This document shows positions 33,478 through 43,935 of a stretch of DNA of 60,696 bases, piece by piece (within the stretch, counting starts at the first letter, position 1; each line of letters starts with the position of its first letter). The notes below the pieces were generated by a model. That model was given only the letters and a program-made list of their open reading frames with translations, did no database searches and had not been told where the DNA came from. The DNA lies in NCBI GenBank assembly GCA_002705795.1, contig PAHG01000006.1, positions 3,534 through 64,229 on the forward strand, read 5' to 3'. Position numbers and translations under genes: made by a program. This DNA comes from Gammaproteobacteria bacterium. GTDB lineage: Bacteria > Pseudomonadota > Gammaproteobacteria > Pseudomonadales > Litorivicinaceae.

Positions 33478-34285
33478 AGGAGGCTACCTGTATCAATCGC
33501 CGGTCCTCGAGTCGAATCGCTGAAAGATACCCACCCCAAACACAGCCAGTATCCAGAGCGACGATATCATTATTGTTTACACGACCATTGAGGGACGCCC
33601 AGTGACCAAATAAAATTTGACGGTCGATGTTGAGTCTGTTTGGCGCGTTCATCCAGGCACATAAATTCTGCGGAGCAAGTTCGGGAACGTCTTTAAAATT
33701 GAAATCAAGCGTAAGCGACTTCTGATCCACGAACCGCATTCGCGTGCAGGCATTGATCAAAAAGCGTGCCTTCTCATCATCTGTTTTCGCTTTATCGAAA
33801 TGCGCAGGCTCATTGCCATACATCAATCGAACTGACTCGGACCAGTCATCCGCAAGCAGTCGTTGATGGACAAGCTGGATTTCCTTGAGAAGAGTGATTC
33901 GGTCAAATTCTGGCCAGACCCCGGCATGGACTACCAACGCATTATGTTCTGGAAGATCTTTCGCCAAAGAGCAGCGACGGTACCAATTAATTACGTCTTT
34001 ACAGATTGGCGAATCGAGCAGCGGTTGTGTTTTATCCTTTGGGTTTGCTTCTCTAATACCTGACGCAACAGCTAAGAAATTGAGATCATGATTTCCAAGA
34101 ACTGCTGAGCATGCACTCTGATGGTCGAGCACCCACTGCATAACGGTTGTTGAGTCCTCGCCACGTGCAATCAGGTCTCCGGAGAAAATCATATGATCCT
34201 TTCGCGGGTTGAACGCTAGGGCCGAAAGCAATCGCTGAAATGCTCCCCAACAACCTTGAACATCACCAACTACGTAGCTGGCCAT
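33470..34285 (-). CDS. apaH: Bis(5'-nucleosyl)-tetraphosphatase, symmetrical
   Basis: A 271-residue metallophosphoesterase. GDVQGCWGAFQRLL (7-20), FSGDLIARGEDS (about 34-45) and LGNHDLNFLAVA (about 64-75) are the metal-binding motifs; VVHAGVWPEF and FGHWASLNGR complete the ApaH pattern. It splits Ap4A into two ADP and removes NpnN caps from RNA. Its ATG overlaps the apaG stop, as expected for the apaG-apaH pair. Confidence 0.97.
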   Translation of the reverse strand: MASYVVGDVQGCWGAFQRLLSALAFNPRKDHMIFSGDLIARGEDSTTVMQWVLDHQSACSAVLGNHDLNFLAVASGIREANPKDKTQPLLDSPICKDVINWYRRCSLAKDLPEHNALVVHAGVWPEFDRITLLKEIQLVHQRLLADDWSESVRLMYGNEPAHFDKAKTDDEKARFLINACTRMRFVDQKSLTLDFNFKDVPELAPQNLCAWMNAPNRLNIDRQILFGHWASLNGRVNNNDIVALDTGCVWGGYLSAIRLEDRRLIQVASCV

Positions 34286-34665
34286 CAGTGCAGTGCTCCA
34301 GGATTCAATAAAGTGAATATCGGAATCTTGGCTTTAAATAGCTCGCCATCTGCGGCGACCATTTCAAAATAGCCTTCCATTGTCGCGATTGCGGTCTCAA
34401 GAATTGCTCCAGAGGTATAGGTGAACTCGTCTCCTGGAACGATCGTTGGTTGCTCTCCAACGACTCCGTCGCCGTGAACCTCACGAATTCCACCTTCACC
34501 ATCCGTGATCTTCCAATAGCGATGTAACAGCTGTGCGGGCATTGTGCCATTGTTTGCGATTGTAACCGTATAGGTGAAGACAAAACGGCTATCGGAGGGA
34601 TTGGATTGGGACTCGATGTAGGTTGCCTGTGCATTGACATCGACTTGGTATCGTAAATCCCGCAC
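34285..34665 (-). CDS. apaG: ApaG domain protein
   Basis: A 126-residue single-domain ApaG. VNAQATYIESQSNPSDSRFVFTYTVTIANNG, LLHRYWKITDGEGGIREVHGDGVVGEQPTI and FTYTSGAILETAIATMEGYFEMV are the conserved stretches. The family has a fibronectin-III-like fold and is tied to magnesium and cobalt homeostasis in enterics; its exact activity is unclear. It overlaps both rsmA and apaH by one base. Confidence 0.95.
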   Translation of the reverse strand: MRDLRYQVDVNAQATYIESQSNPSDSRFVFTYTVTIANNGTMPAQLLHRYWKITDGEGGIREVHGDGVVGEQPTIVPGDEFTYTSGAILETAIATMEGYFEMVAADGELFKAKIPIFTLLNPGALH

Positions 34666-35480
34666 TATATATTCCTCTCCTTACGATCCAGGTAGTTACA
34701 CAATTCAACATAGGTTTGCACAGACAACCGCTCAGGTCGATCCTGTGGATTGATGCCGAGCACCTCGAACTCCTCCGAGGTCAGGATGTCCTTCAGGTTA
34801 TTTCTGAGGGTTTTACGGCGCTGACTAAATGCTTGACGAACCACGTGAGTCAATGTTTGCATCGACGCAATTAATGAGCGTTTTCTTGCACAGGGGATAA
34901 TTCGAATCACTCCAGAATCGACTTTAGGTGGCGGCGCGAAGCTTTCGGGTGGCACTTCAATCAGGGGCTCTACAGACGCGGTCGCTTGTATCATGACACC
35001 TAATCGTCCATAAGCCGATTCGCCTGGTACTGCCGCAATCCGGTTGACCACCTCTTTTTGAAGCATCACGTGAATATCTTGGATCTGATCACCTAGCTCT
35101 AGAAGCTTAAATAGTAAAGGCGTTGAGATGTTATAAGGCAGATTACCTACAATACGTAGAGGACTGCTGAACTGACCAAAGTCGACTTTTAGTACATCTT
35201 CGTTAAGCAGCCGGCAGCGGCCTGGAGTCTTGCTTACAAAACTCGCTAAAAGTCCGGGCACAAGGTTACGATCCAGTTCGATCAAGGTGAGGTCACACTG
35301 GGAAGCGTATAGTCCTTCAGTGATTGCGCCGTGACCTGGTCCGATTTCAACGATGGCATCGGCGGCAGATGCCCTAATCGACGCTAAAATCGCTTCAATG
35401 ACGCGATCATCCACCAGAAAGTTCTGACCGAATCTTTTTCGTGCTGAACGAGTGAGTTGTTTGGACACGTTCGTTCCCAA
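34665..35480 (-). CDS. rsmA: 16S rRNA (A1518/A1519) dimethyltransferase RsmA (KsgA)
   Basis: A 271-residue Rossmann methyltransferase. KRFGQNFLVDDRVIE (about 14-28), VEIGPGHGAITEGL (43-56, SAM binding) and VGNLPYNISTPLLFKLL (the catalytic NLPY) are the diagnostic motifs. It dimethylates two adenines in the 3' loop of 16S rRNA. It lies between pdxA (32 bases) and apaG (one-base overlap), the usual enterobacterial and Pseudomonas order. Confidence 0.97.
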   Translation of the reverse strand: MGTNVSKQLTRSARKRFGQNFLVDDRVIEAILASIRASAADAIVEIGPGHGAITEGLYASQCDLTLIELDRNLVPGLLASFVSKTPGRCRLLNEDVLKVDFGQFSSPLRIVGNLPYNISTPLLFKLLELGDQIQDIHVMLQKEVVNRIAAVPGESAYGRLGVMIQATASVEPLIEVPPESFAPPPKVDSGVIRIIPCARKRSLIASMQTLTHVVRQAFSQRRKTLRNNLKDILTSEEFEVLGINPQDRPERLSVQTYVELCNYLDRKERNI

Positions 35481-35512
35481 AAAGGGATTAGTTTACCTGA
35501 CTCAGCAGTTCT

Positions 35513-36496
35513 TTAGGCGAACGATGTTGTTAAGCGATTCGCTTCTTGGATCGCGGCGACGAGGCCTTTGGTACTTGCCAATCCTTTGCCAGCCAAATTA
35601 AGAGCCGTGCCGTGATCAACACTGGTTCGAACGATTGGAAGCCCAAGCGTAATGTTGACTGAATCCCCGAATCCTTTGTACTTCACAACTGGAAGCGCTT
35701 GATCATGGTACATCGCGATATGACAGTCAGCCTGTGCGCGGAGCTCGGGCGTAAATGCAGTATCAGCAGGCAGTGGTCCCTCAATATGGACGTCGGGATT
35801 TTGGGCTCTCAGCGCTTCAAGTGCAGGCTGGATGATATCGAGTTCCTCTCGACCCAGATGTCCGTCTTCTCCGGCATGCGGATTTAACCCAAGCACATGA
35901 ATTCGAGGCTGCGGAATTTGAAATACATCACTGATGGCTTTGATTACTATGCCGGTGACTGTTTCAATACGTTTTAGGGTAATGGTCTTGGGGACCTCGG
36001 CGAGCGGTAGGTGAGTTGTTACTAGAGCGACACGGCAATCTGTGGACGCTAGCATCATGACAACCTCCGGCAGACCGAAAAAATCTCTCAAGAATTCTGT
36101 ATGTCCTGTGAAGGACTCGAATCCGCCACCGCGAATCGTAGCTTTATTAACCGGCCCGGTCACAAGCGCTCGGAAATTCCCTTCTTTGATTCCTTGAAGC
36201 GCATGCTCAAGTGATTGGAGGCAGTATCCGGCGTTAGTTGGATCCGAGACTCCTGGCATATTCGTGGGATCGGCTGCAGCCACTGGTTCAACGTAAACGA
36301 TTCCCTGAGTACGCTCAGGGTTGTAGTGATCAGCGTCCATGATTTGGACTGACAGGCCAAGACTATCGGCTCGGCGTTTGATGATCTCAGGATCCGCAAC
36401 CACAATACCACCGAGCTCACCATCAGCAGCTGCTTGGATGCAGAGATCGGGACCTATGCCACCAGGATCACCTGGTGTGATGGCAAGAGGTGTCAT
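35513..36496 (-). CDS. pdxA: 4-hydroxythreonine-4-phosphate dehydrogenase
   Basis: A 327-residue PdxA: ITPGDPGGIGPDL at the start, VTGPVNKATIRGGGFESFTGHTEFLRDFF in the middle (His in GHTE binds metal), LGLNPHAGEDGHLGREE, and MYHDQALPVVKYKGFGDSVNITLGLPIVRTSVDHGTAL near the end. It makes the amino ketone precursor of pyridoxal phosphate. It overlaps surA by four bases. Confidence 0.97.
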   Translation of the reverse strand: MTPLAITPGDPGGIGPDLCIQAAADGELGGIVVADPEIIKRRADSLGLSVQIMDADHYNPERTQGIVYVEPVAAADPTNMPGVSDPTNAGYCLQSLEHALQGIKEGNFRALVTGPVNKATIRGGGFESFTGHTEFLRDFFGLPEVVMMLASTDCRVALVTTHLPLAEVPKTITLKRIETVTGIVIKAISDVFQIPQPRIHVLGLNPHAGEDGHLGREELDIIQPALEALRAQNPDVHIEGPLPADTAFTPELRAQADCHIAMYHDQALPVVKYKGFGDSVNITLGLPIVRTSVDHGTALNLAGKGLASTKGLVAAIQEANRLTTSFA

Positions 36497-37782
36497 GACT
36501 TCAGTTCAACAAATGCGTCTGCGCGGACTTGGCGGAGCCAAGAGTCGAGCTCTTGTAAGAACTTTCGCTCAGTCAGGATGCGACGGGCCCTATTTTTCAT
36601 TTGCTCCTCAGAGATATCAGATTCACGGGTCTCTGACACTTCAATCAGATGAAAGCCGAAACGGCTCCGAGTCAATTCGCTCAGTGTGTTAAGAGGAAGC
36701 CTGGTCATGACATTAACGAAACCCGGTACCAACTGATCTGCTCGTACCCAGCCTAAATCACCACCTTTGGCCGCACTTAATGGATCCTCAGAAAATCGAC
36801 GAGCAAGGTCGGCGAAGTCAGCGCCGCTGGTTATTTCACGGCGAATATTTTGTGCGAGCTCCTTGGCTTTTTCAAGAGAGAGAACAGCATCAGGCTTGAT
36901 CAGGATGTGGCGTGTTTTGTATTCAGTCACTACGACAGATTGATCACCACGTCGATCGCGTACCGCTATTAAATGGAAGCCACCCGGTGATTGAATCGGA
37001 CCAATTAACGTATTTTTCTTTGCCTCATTTAGAGCATCGGCGAAGACCGGGTTAAGTTCTAGAATATTTCTCCATCCGAGATCACCACCCTGGCCAGCTT
37101 CTGGGGCATCCGAGTAGCGGGCAGCCATCTGCCCAAACGGTGCGCCTTGTAGTAGCGCACTCCGGATCTGAATAGCTTTCTTTTCCGCTTGTTGCACAGC
37201 TTCTGGGCTTGGGCGGTTTGGTAATCCAACAACAATTTGGCTCAGTAACAATTCAGGAGCGGTACTGATTTGGCCGGCTGGTGTGTCCATAAAGCGCTCG
37301 AGCTCTGCGTCGCTTATACGAATCTGGCTCCGTACTTCACGATCGCGAATGGCGCTAATTATTAACTCACGACGAATCTGCTCGCGGAAAATGGTGAAGT
37401 TCTTACCTTCAGATTCGATTAAGTTTTTTAGTCCTGGTAAATCGGTTTCGCGATTCTTAGCGATTTGCTGTAACGTCTCGTTTACACGGGCGTCGTCGAT
37501 TTGGAGCCCACCGCGTTTTGCGACCTCTAGTTGCGCCTGTTCGAGGATCAGTCGCTCAACCACCTGTTGACGTAACTCATCATTGACTTCTATTTCATTG
37601 CCACGTGACTCGGCTTGCATCGTTAGATCGTTCAATCGCGTTTTAACGTCACTCGATAAAATAACGCCGGAGTCGACCACTGCGATGATCTTGTCAATTA
37701 TCTGTGCCTCGACAGTCGCGAGTAGGCTGCTGAAAATAAAAGCGGAAAAAACAAACTTAATCCTGAGATTCAAAAAGTTCAT
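36493..37782 (-). CDS. surA: Periplasmic chaperone / peptidyl-prolyl isomerase SurA
   Basis: A 429-residue protein with a signal peptide (cleavage near VEAQI), an N-terminal chaperone domain (about 27-165), and two parvulin domains (about 175-275 and 285-385), visible by LLSQIVVGLP and FGQMAARYSDAPEAGQGGDLGW, then TRHILIKPDAVLS and FADLARRFSEDPLSAAKGGDLGWV. It escorts outer-membrane proteins such as LptD, whose gene is directly upstream and overlaps it by 26 bases. Confidence 0.96.
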   Translation of the reverse strand: MNFLNLRIKFVFSAFIFSSLLATVEAQIIDKIIAVVDSGVILSSDVKTRLNDLTMQAESRGNEIEVNDELRQQVVERLILEQAQLEVAKRGGLQIDDARVNETLQQIAKNRETDLPGLKNLIESEGKNFTIFREQIRRELIISAIRDREVRSQIRISDAELERFMDTPAGQISTAPELLLSQIVVGLPNRPSPEAVQQAEKKAIQIRSALLQGAPFGQMAARYSDAPEAGQGGDLGWRNILELNPVFADALNEAKKNTLIGPIQSPGGFHLIAVRDRRGDQSVVVTEYKTRHILIKPDAVLSLEKAKELAQNIRREITSGADFADLARRFSEDPLSAAKGGDLGWVRADQLVPGFVNVMTRLPLNTLSELTRSRFGFHLIEVSETRESDISEEQMKNRARRILTERKFLQELDSWLRQVRADAFVELKS

Positions 37783-40006
37783 AACCTTCCCTTAAACGTT
37801 CCAAAATAGACGAAGTTCCGCGACCTAGGGCACCTAGGCCCTTCAGTTCAACTTGTAGTTTCATGGAGTGCCCACCGTTTGCCTCTGTCACCTCGTCGCG
37901 TACATAGGCATGAATCATCGCCGCCCGCCAACAACAGCCCTCATATTCAATACCAACGACTTGGTTGACTCGTTCTTGGATATCAGGTTCCCACTGTAAC
38001 CCTGCAAGAAAACGCCAATTTGGATTGACTTGGCTCGAGATATAGTGATCAGTTCTAGTCGCTGAATCATTATCCCAAACAATTCTTTGTGTCACGTAAT
38101 CTGTATCGGATGTTTGATATTTGAATTCGTTGGTGGCTGTATCCATGGTTTCGCCGTCAGTCACAGACCTAAAGCGAGTGTTCCAAGTGAAAGATTTACC
38201 AAGCTGCGCTGCTGATTCGATGACCAGTGGTCCTCGGTCGGCATTCTCTGAATTACCTGATAAAGTCACTCCGCGGTCTTGAAGGTAGACGGTCTGTCCG
38301 GCGCTTACACGATACGTCTCTACACCATTTGCGTTAATACCGCGAGCGGTCAGCGATAGCGCAACATCTCGCGTGTCGCCTACAAAGTCCCCGCCAGAAA
38401 CTGGATTATCTAGGAAGATTTGGCTCACTTTATCTATATCGTTCGCGGTGTCGGGCGTATCGAATTTAACAATAGCTGGATTCTTGTTTAGCTCGCGAAT
38501 CGAAAGCTTCGCACGCGGGATAATCTCGTGTAATGAACCATTGGACTGGGAATTCTCAAAATAGAGCTTTCCATCGATTGATACGCCATAGGCGAGATAC
38601 TCATCCTCTTGCGTTGTCGTGCCTCTAGTTGCCTGTGACCAACGGGTGAAACCCAAAGCCGCTGGTGTCACGGAACCGAAGCCACGCCGTATCGGATATT
38701 CAGCCTTGAAATCTGACGATATACGGCGTCCCTCAGCTGGATCTGAACTCGTTAAGCCAGTCGTTGTTCGTGTAAATTCAGTCGCATCACCCGAAGCGAA
38801 CAGGTTCCAATTCTCACCATATTTAGCCCAAGACAAGGTGAGCTGAGGCTGACGGGAAAACTTGACCGCTGCGCCGGTTACAGATGGATCGACAACATCA
38901 ATACGGTCTACAAGCCACCCAGCGTTCCAATCGTCGCCACGGACAGCCACGCCAATCGAAGAGGTCAGTTGTTCTTTTTCTGAGAGGTCGGCGAAGTTAT
39001 CTAGGTCATCCTGATAGGTGCCATCCGACGCATCTTCGTAAGTCATATTCCAGGTCATCGCTTTCTGGACATCGCTTGTCAGCGTCAGTCTGGAAATATG
39101 ACGATCTGTGCCGCTAATTTTGTCGCCAGGTAACTGTTCGGTCTTTGCTTCTAACAGGCTTAAATCCTCAAAGAGGTACCGACCATGCAGGCCGACCGCA
39201 GCTCCCCGTGCGGTCATGAACCGAGGTCGGATCAGCAAATCGTAATGTGGTGCCAGGTTCCAATAAAATGGGGTCACAATTTCCGTCCCAGACGTTGAGC
39301 CCAGTGAGTAACTTGGAAAGAAAAAACCGGTGAGTCGTCTGTCGTCCATAGGGAACCCCACTACGGGTGCATAGAATATAGGGACCTCTTTTACACGTAT
39401 TACGACATCGTTCGCCCAGCCCCGTCCCGACGATTGATTGAGATAAATTTGGTTGGCCTGAAAATCCCATGAATTAATTCCTGGAGCGCAGAACGTAATA
39501 GTTCCATTGAAGACGCGGATGTCACCGTTCGGGGCGCCAATCGCGAAGTCAGAATCCCCCCGTAGACGATTTTTGTGATTAACAAAAGAGGAATTTTTGA
39601 GATCAAACGCATTAGTCCGCACATTAACCGATGCGGTGTCACCGATCAGCAGGCTATTCGGACGCCTGATTTTCACGTTACCGGCGGCGTCACCGTCGCC
39701 AGTGGAATTCAAAAATGATACGCGGTCTGCTTCAATCTGGAAATCGTTGCGGGTAATCAACGCGCCGCCTGTCAAAATAACACGATCTCTACCATCGTAA
39801 TCGGTGTTTTCCGCTTCAGCGCTCAATTGCTCACCAGGAGATCTTTCCACCATTGGGGGGCTGTAATATCCCCGGCAGAGGTAGGCTCCGGAGGTATCAC
39901 CTATCCAGTCAGTGGTAGCAGCTATCTGAACTTCGCCATGGGCGGCCCCTGGGCTAGCTGCTAGCAAAATGAGCGCGATTGATCGGATTGACATTCGTTT
40001 GATCAT
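37757..40006 (-). CDS. lptD: LPS-assembly outer-membrane protein LptD
   Basis: A 749-residue protein: signal peptide to about residue 24, an OstA-like N-domain (about 55-170) with AENTDYDGRDRVILTGGA, and a C-terminal beta-barrel. Cysteines are kept at 44, 173 and the pair 691-692, which match the four that make the two inter-domain disulfides of E. coli LptD. With LptE it inserts lipopolysaccharide into the outer leaflet, so the organism makes LPS. It heads the leftward run lptD-surA-pdxA-rsmA-apaG-apaH-cca. Confidence 0.95.
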   Translation of the reverse strand: MIKRMSIRSIALILLAASPGAAHGEVQIAATTDWIGDTSGAYLCRGYYSPPMVERSPGEQLSAEAENTDYDGRDRVILTGGALITRNDFQIEADRVSFLNSTGDGDAAGNVKIRRPNSLLIGDTASVNVRTNAFDLKNSSFVNHKNRLRGDSDFAIGAPNGDIRVFNGTITFCAPGINSWDFQANQIYLNQSSGRGWANDVVIRVKEVPIFYAPVVGFPMDDRRLTGFFFPSYSLGSTSGTEIVTPFYWNLAPHYDLLIRPRFMTARGAAVGLHGRYLFEDLSLLEAKTEQLPGDKISGTDRHISRLTLTSDVQKAMTWNMTYEDASDGTYQDDLDNFADLSEKEQLTSSIGVAVRGDDWNAGWLVDRIDVVDPSVTGAAVKFSRQPQLTLSWAKYGENWNLFASGDATEFTRTTTGLTSSDPAEGRRISSDFKAEYPIRRGFGSVTPAALGFTRWSQATRGTTTQEDEYLAYGVSIDGKLYFENSQSNGSLHEIIPRAKLSIRELNKNPAIVKFDTPDTANDIDKVSQIFLDNPVSGGDFVGDTRDVALSLTARGINANGVETYRVSAGQTVYLQDRGVTLSGNSENADRGPLVIESAAQLGKSFTWNTRFRSVTDGETMDTATNEFKYQTSDTDYVTQRIVWDNDSATRTDHYISSQVNPNWRFLAGLQWEPDIQERVNQVVGIEYEGCCWRAAMIHAYVRDEVTEANGGHSMKLQVELKGLGALGRGTSSILERLREGYELFESQD

Positions 40007-40132
40007 AGATTCACTTTAGTATTTGAAATAAGATCATAGTTGAGTCTGATGCGAGTTGCCTAGGCCTTAAGGTGCTTGGTCGCTTAAACAATGATATGTT
40101 TTCGCACTTTTATATCGCTGGGATCATTGCGT

Positions 40133-40798
40133 ATGCAGGCTTATCTTTTCGATTTTGACGGCACTATCGTCGATAGTGCGCCGGATCTGACGCGCGCTCT
40201 TGATCTCGCATTGAACAAAGCTGGGCTTCCTGGTGTAGGCCTTGAGCTTGGGAAGCAAATGGTTGGTCATGGTGCAGGCAAACTGATTGAGCGGGCTGTG
40301 CGGCACGTTACTCAAGATGAGCACATCACTATGGAATCCCCGCTGTGTCGCCTCTTGTTGTCTGTATTCTTTGAAGAATATGAACCGATTTGCGCTGAGA
40401 CGTCGGTGTTGTATCCGGGAGCAAAAGAGGTAATACAAACACTCAAGGATCAGAGAAAACAAGTGGGCCTGGTTACCAATAAGCCGAGACGGTTTGTTGA
40501 GTTGATGTTGCCAGCTTTCGACCTCCATACCGCATTTGACACTATCGTTGCTGGCGATGATTTACCGACGAAAAAGCCGGAGCCTGATATGGTGCACCAT
40601 GCGTTGTCTGACCTAGATCGAGCACCCAATGAGGCATGCCTCATCGGTGATAGCAGGGCGGATTTAGGTGCCGCTAAAGCAGCGGGCGTTTGTTCAATTA
40701 TGGTCAGCTTTGGATACGCTGGGGACTTAAACTTACACGAGTGCGGTGCAGACCGTGTCATATCGGATTTGATGGAATTGCTTGTTAATGACGCCTGA
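40133..40798 (+). CDS. gph: Phosphoglycolate phosphatase (HAD family)
   Basis: A 221-residue HAD phosphatase: YLFDFDGTIVDSAPDL (4-19) with two motif-I aspartates, GLVTNKPRRF (motif II), KKPEPDMV (lysine) and CLIGDSRADLGAAKAAG (motif III). It removes phosphate from 2-phosphoglycolate, a product of DNA repair. The ATG at 40133 fits family starts; an upstream ATG at 40091 would add 14 residues. trpE begins inside its last codons, an order also seen in Pseudomonas. Confidence 0.9.
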   Translation: MQAYLFDFDGTIVDSAPDLTRALDLALNKAGLPGVGLELGKQMVGHGAGKLIERAVRHVTQDEHITMESPLCRLLLSVFFEEYEPICAETSVLYPGAKEVIQTLKDQRKQVGLVTNKPRRFVELMLPAFDLHTAFDTIVAGDDLPTKKPEPDMVHHALSDLDRAPNEACLIGDSRADLGAAKAAGVCSIMVSFGYAGDLNLHECGADRVISDLMELLVNDA

Positions 40799-42311
40799 AC
40801 AATTTGATAGGTATCGGAAACTGGGTTTAACGCGGGTTCCCGTCGCGGTTAAGCGACTGGCGGATATGGAAACACCATTATCCTGCTATCTGAAACTTGC
40901 AGATCGGCCTTGGTCTTACTTACTGGAATCCGTGACCGGGGGTGAGACTTGGGGACGTTATTCTTGTATTGGTCTTCCGTCACATGAACGCATTGAAGTG
41001 AGTGGTTATAGAATTACTCGTTTTGAGCGCGATGAAGTCGCAGAAATCGTCGAGTCAGATGATCCATTGATGTGGATTTCTCAATATCAGGTGCGCTTGG
41101 GGGAAACTCCTTCTTGGGTCGTCGATGAATTGAATCTACCAAAATTCACGGGCGGTCTTGTTGGGTATTTCGGGTATGACACCATTCGGTTCTTTGAGTC
41201 ACGCGTTGCCGAAACTATTCCCGAATATGACCCGATTGGTTCTCCCGATATCATATTGATGCGGTCTGATGATGTGGTCGTATTCGATAATCTCTCGGGG
41301 ATGCTCACCTTGATTACACACGCAAACCCGCAGGAGGCTGGTGCATATGAGGTTGCGTGTGAGTGCTTAGATAACATGTTGGATGATTTAGCATATGCCA
41401 TGGATCCATCAGCATTTTATCCAGCAGAACACGATCCAATAGCCGAGGCTGACTATCAATACAGTCTTGAAAGCGATGTGTTTAAAGGCGCAGTCAAGGA
41501 AATCAAAGACTATATTCAAGCCGGCGACGTGATGCAGGTCGTCCTCAGTCAACGAATTTCGGTTCCCTATACGGAAAGTCCGTTATCACTTTATCGCGCA
41601 TTACGCGTCTTAAATCCTTCTCCTTATATGTACTTTTTTAATTTGGATGACACACATATTGTCGGGTCTTCTCCTGAAATTCTGGCGCGTCTCGAAGATG
41701 GTCATGTGTCGGTGCGTCCTATTGCCGGTACGCGACCACGCGGCAAAACCCAAGAAGAAGATATTAGACTTGAGAATGAGTTGTTGGCGGATCCAAAAGA
41801 AATCAGTGAGCACCTGATGTTGATAGATTTGGGTCGGAACGATGTCGGACGAGTCGCTGAAATCGGTTCTGTTGAACTGACTGATAAGATGGTAGTCGAA
41901 CGCTATTCCCATGTGATGCACATCGTAAGTCATGTTGAAGGAAAAGTACGTGCTGACGTGGATGCATTAGATGTCTTGAAGGCTTGCTTGCCAGCGGGGA
42001 CTTTATCGGGCGCGCCAAAAGTGCGCGCGATGGAACTGATCAATCAGTACGAACCGGTTCGTCGGGGAATTTATGGTGGCGCGGTTGGGTATCTTGGTTG
42101 GTCAGGCAATATGGATACAGCGATCGCAATCCGGACCGCTGTTATAAAGGATGGAACGATGCACATCCAGGCAGGCGCTGGTTTAGTTGCGGACTCAGTC
42201 CCACAGTCCGAGTGGTTGGAAACGTTGAACAAGGGGCAAGCGGTGATTCGGGCTGCGAATGCTGCATTGACAGGATTCAAAGACCTCAAGGGCCCGATGG
42301 TGCGGAGCTGA
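40788..42311 (+). CDS. trpE: Anthranilate synthase component I
   Basis: A 507-residue chorismate-utilising enzyme. [15 protein letters not shown] near residue 45 is the tryptophan-binding LLES motif for feedback inhibition. The catalytic half has [63 protein letters not shown] and [18 protein letters not shown]. It makes anthranilate with TrpG. The ATG at 40788 is chosen over a TTG at 40782; it overlaps gph by 11 bases. No trp leader peptide or attenuator is visible upstream. Confidence 0.97.
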   Translation: MTPEQFDRYRKLGLTRVPVAVKRLADMETPLSCYLKLADRPWSYLLESVTGGETWGRYSCIGLPSHERIEVSGYRITRFERDEVAEIVESDDPLMWISQYQVRLGETPSWVVDELNLPKFTGGLVGYFGYDTIRFFESRVAETIPEYDPIGSPDIILMRSDDVVVFDNLSGMLTLITHANPQEAGAYEVACECLDNMLDDLAYAMDPSAFYPAEHDPIAEADYQYSLESDVFKGAVKEIKDYIQAGDVMQVVLSQRISVPYTESPLSLYRALRVLNPSPYMYFFNLDDTHIVGSSPEILARLEDGHVSVRPIAGTRPRGKTQEEDIRLENELLADPKEISEHLMLIDLGRNDVGRVAEIGSVELTDKMVVERYSHVMHIVSHVEGKVRADVDALDVLKACLPAGTLSGAPKVRAMELINQYEPVRRGIYGGAVGYLGWSGNMDTAIAIRTAVIKDGTMHIQAGAGLVADSVPQSEWLETLNKGQAVIRAANAALTGFKDLKGPMVRS

Positions 42312-42313
42312 CG

Positions 42314-42907
42314 ATGTTACTGATGATCGATAATTACGATAGCTTCACTTATAACCTAGTGCAGTACTTTGGAGAGCTTGGTGAGGCAGTGACTACTATT
42401 CGCAACGATCAGATGACTCTGGATGAATTAGCCGCGCTTCAACCTGACCGTGTTGTCGTCAGTCCTGGCCCGTGTGATCCGGATCGTGCCGGAATGAGTC
42501 TCCAAGCTGTTGAATATTTTTCGGGAAAAGTGCCGCTTCTTGGAGTGTGCTTGGGCCATCAGACTATCGGACAGGTATTTGGTGGGCGAATCATTCGTGC
42601 TTCAAAGGTCATGCATGGAAAAACCAGCTTTATTCATCATGACGGAAAGGGAGTATTTTTGGGGCTGTATCAGCCTTTGGTTCAAACTCGTTATCATTCG
42701 TTGGTGATTGATCCTGCGACTGTTCCTGCTTGCCTTGAGGTCACTGCCTGGAGTCATGATGAGTTAGGTAAGTCTGAAGCAGTAATGGGTGTTCGTCACA
42801 AAACGTTGACGGTTGAGGGTGTTCAGTTCCACCCGGAATCCATTGCAAGCCAACAAGGTCATGAGTTACTTCGGAACTTCTTGGCTGTTAGAGGGGGAGA
42901 GTGGTAA
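42314..42907 (+). CDS. trpG: Anthranilate synthase component II (glutamine amidotransferase)
   Basis: A 197-residue class I glutamine amidotransferase: [20 protein letters not shown] at the N-terminus, [13 protein letters not shown], the nucleophile Cys in [13 protein letters not shown], and [11 protein letters not shown] near the end. It supplies ammonia to TrpE, and could also serve PabB. The ATG lies two bases after the trpE stop with GGAGC upstream. The longer open frame in this phase runs into trpE and is not the gene. Confidence 0.97.
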   Translation: MLLMIDNYDSFTYNLVQYFGELGEAVTTIRNDQMTLDELAALQPDRVVVSPGPCDPDRAGMSLQAVEYFSGKVPLLGVCLGHQTIGQVFGGRIIRASKVMHGKTSFIHHDGKGVFLGLYQPLVQTRYHSLVIDPATVPACLEVTAWSHDELGKSEAVMGVRHKTLTVEGVQFHPESIASQQGHELLRNFLAVRGGEW

Positions 42908-43932
42908 TGACTATCCAGGAAGCGATTATAGATGTCTGCGCAAAACGCGATTTGAACGCCGAGGAAATGATTGCAGTAATGCGATTAATCATGACCGGTG
43001 AGGCAACTGATGCACAAATTGGGGCGGTATTGATGGGTCTGCGTATGAAAGGTGAGACTATTGATGAGATCGTCGGTGCCGCTAGTGTTATGCGTGAGCT
43101 GTCGCAAAAAGTAGACGTCCCGAAAGATTTCTTGGTGGATACCTGCGGAACGGGCGGAGATGGCGCAAACATCTTTAACGTATCTACAGCCTCGGCATTC
43201 GTTGTTGCAGCGGCGGGTGGTCGGGTTGCGAAGCACGGTAACCGTTCGGTTTCCTCAAAGTCAGGATCTGCGGATGTACTCGAAGTGGCAGGCGTACGGA
43301 TAGATCTGGACGCTACCCAAGTCAAGTCCTGTATTGAAACCCTAGGAGTTGGATTTATGTTTGCGCCTGCCCACCATTCAGCGATGCGGCATGCGATTGG
43401 TCCGCGTAAAGAGCTTGGGATGCGAACAATTTTCAATGTGCTTGGGCCGCTAACTAACCCAGCAAGCGCGCCCAACCAGGTCCTTGGGGTATTTGATGAG
43501 TCTCTCCTAACGCCACTTGCCGAGGTCCTTCGCCGTCTCGGTTCTCGGCATGTATTGATCGTCTGTTCAGAAGATGGACTCGATGAATTGAGTGTGTCAG
43601 CAGCCAGCCGTGTTGCTGAGTTAAAGGATGGGCGTATCCGCGAATATCGGATTAAACCGCAGGACTTTGATCTGGATTTAAGTGATCGTGATGAGCTTAT
43701 TGTAGAAACTGCCGAAGAGTCACTAGAGATGATTGCGATGGCGTTAACCGCAGATGATCATCCGGCTTCAGATATTGTTGCACTGAACGCAGGCGCGGCC
43801 ATTTATGGAGCTGGTTGCGCGCACTCGCTCGAGGATGGTGTTGAAGCAGCTTGGGAGGTCATGGAGTCCGGTGAGGCTATGAAAAAACTCGAGGCACTTG
43901 CGCGTCTTACTCAAGAGCTAAAGGATAATTAA
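42907..43932 (+). CDS. trpD: Anthranilate phosphoribosyltransferase
   Basis: A 341-residue TrpD: DTCGTGGDGANIFNVSTASAFVVAAAGG (about 79-105) binds the pyrophosphate, KHGNRSVSSKSGSADVLE follows, and FMFAPAHHSAMRHAIGPRKELGMRTIFNVLGPLTNPA is the anthranilate-binding stretch. The ATG at 42907 overlaps the trpG stop (TAATG) and follows GGGGGAG; a GTG two codons upstream is rejected. trpC begins three bases after its stop. Confidence 0.97.
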   Translation: MTIQEAIIDVCAKRDLNAEEMIAVMRLIMTGEATDAQIGAVLMGLRMKGETIDEIVGAASVMRELSQKVDVPKDFLVDTCGTGGDGANIFNVSTASAFVVAAAGGRVAKHGNRSVSSKSGSADVLEVAGVRIDLDATQVKSCIETLGVGFMFAPAHHSAMRHAIGPRKELGMRTIFNVLGPLTNPASAPNQVLGVFDESLLTPLAEVLRRLGSRHVLIVCSEDGLDELSVSAASRVAELKDGRIREYRIKPQDFDLDLSDRDELIVETAEESLEMIAMALTADDHPASDIVALNAGAAIYGAGCAHSLEDGVEAAWEVMESGEAMKKLEALARLTQELKDN

Positions 43933-43935
43933 TTG

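Noticed and set aside
41984-42313. A long N-terminal extension of trpG into trpE
   Set aside because: TrpG begins at [11 protein letters not shown] right after the trpE stop. The upstream part is trpE read in another frame.
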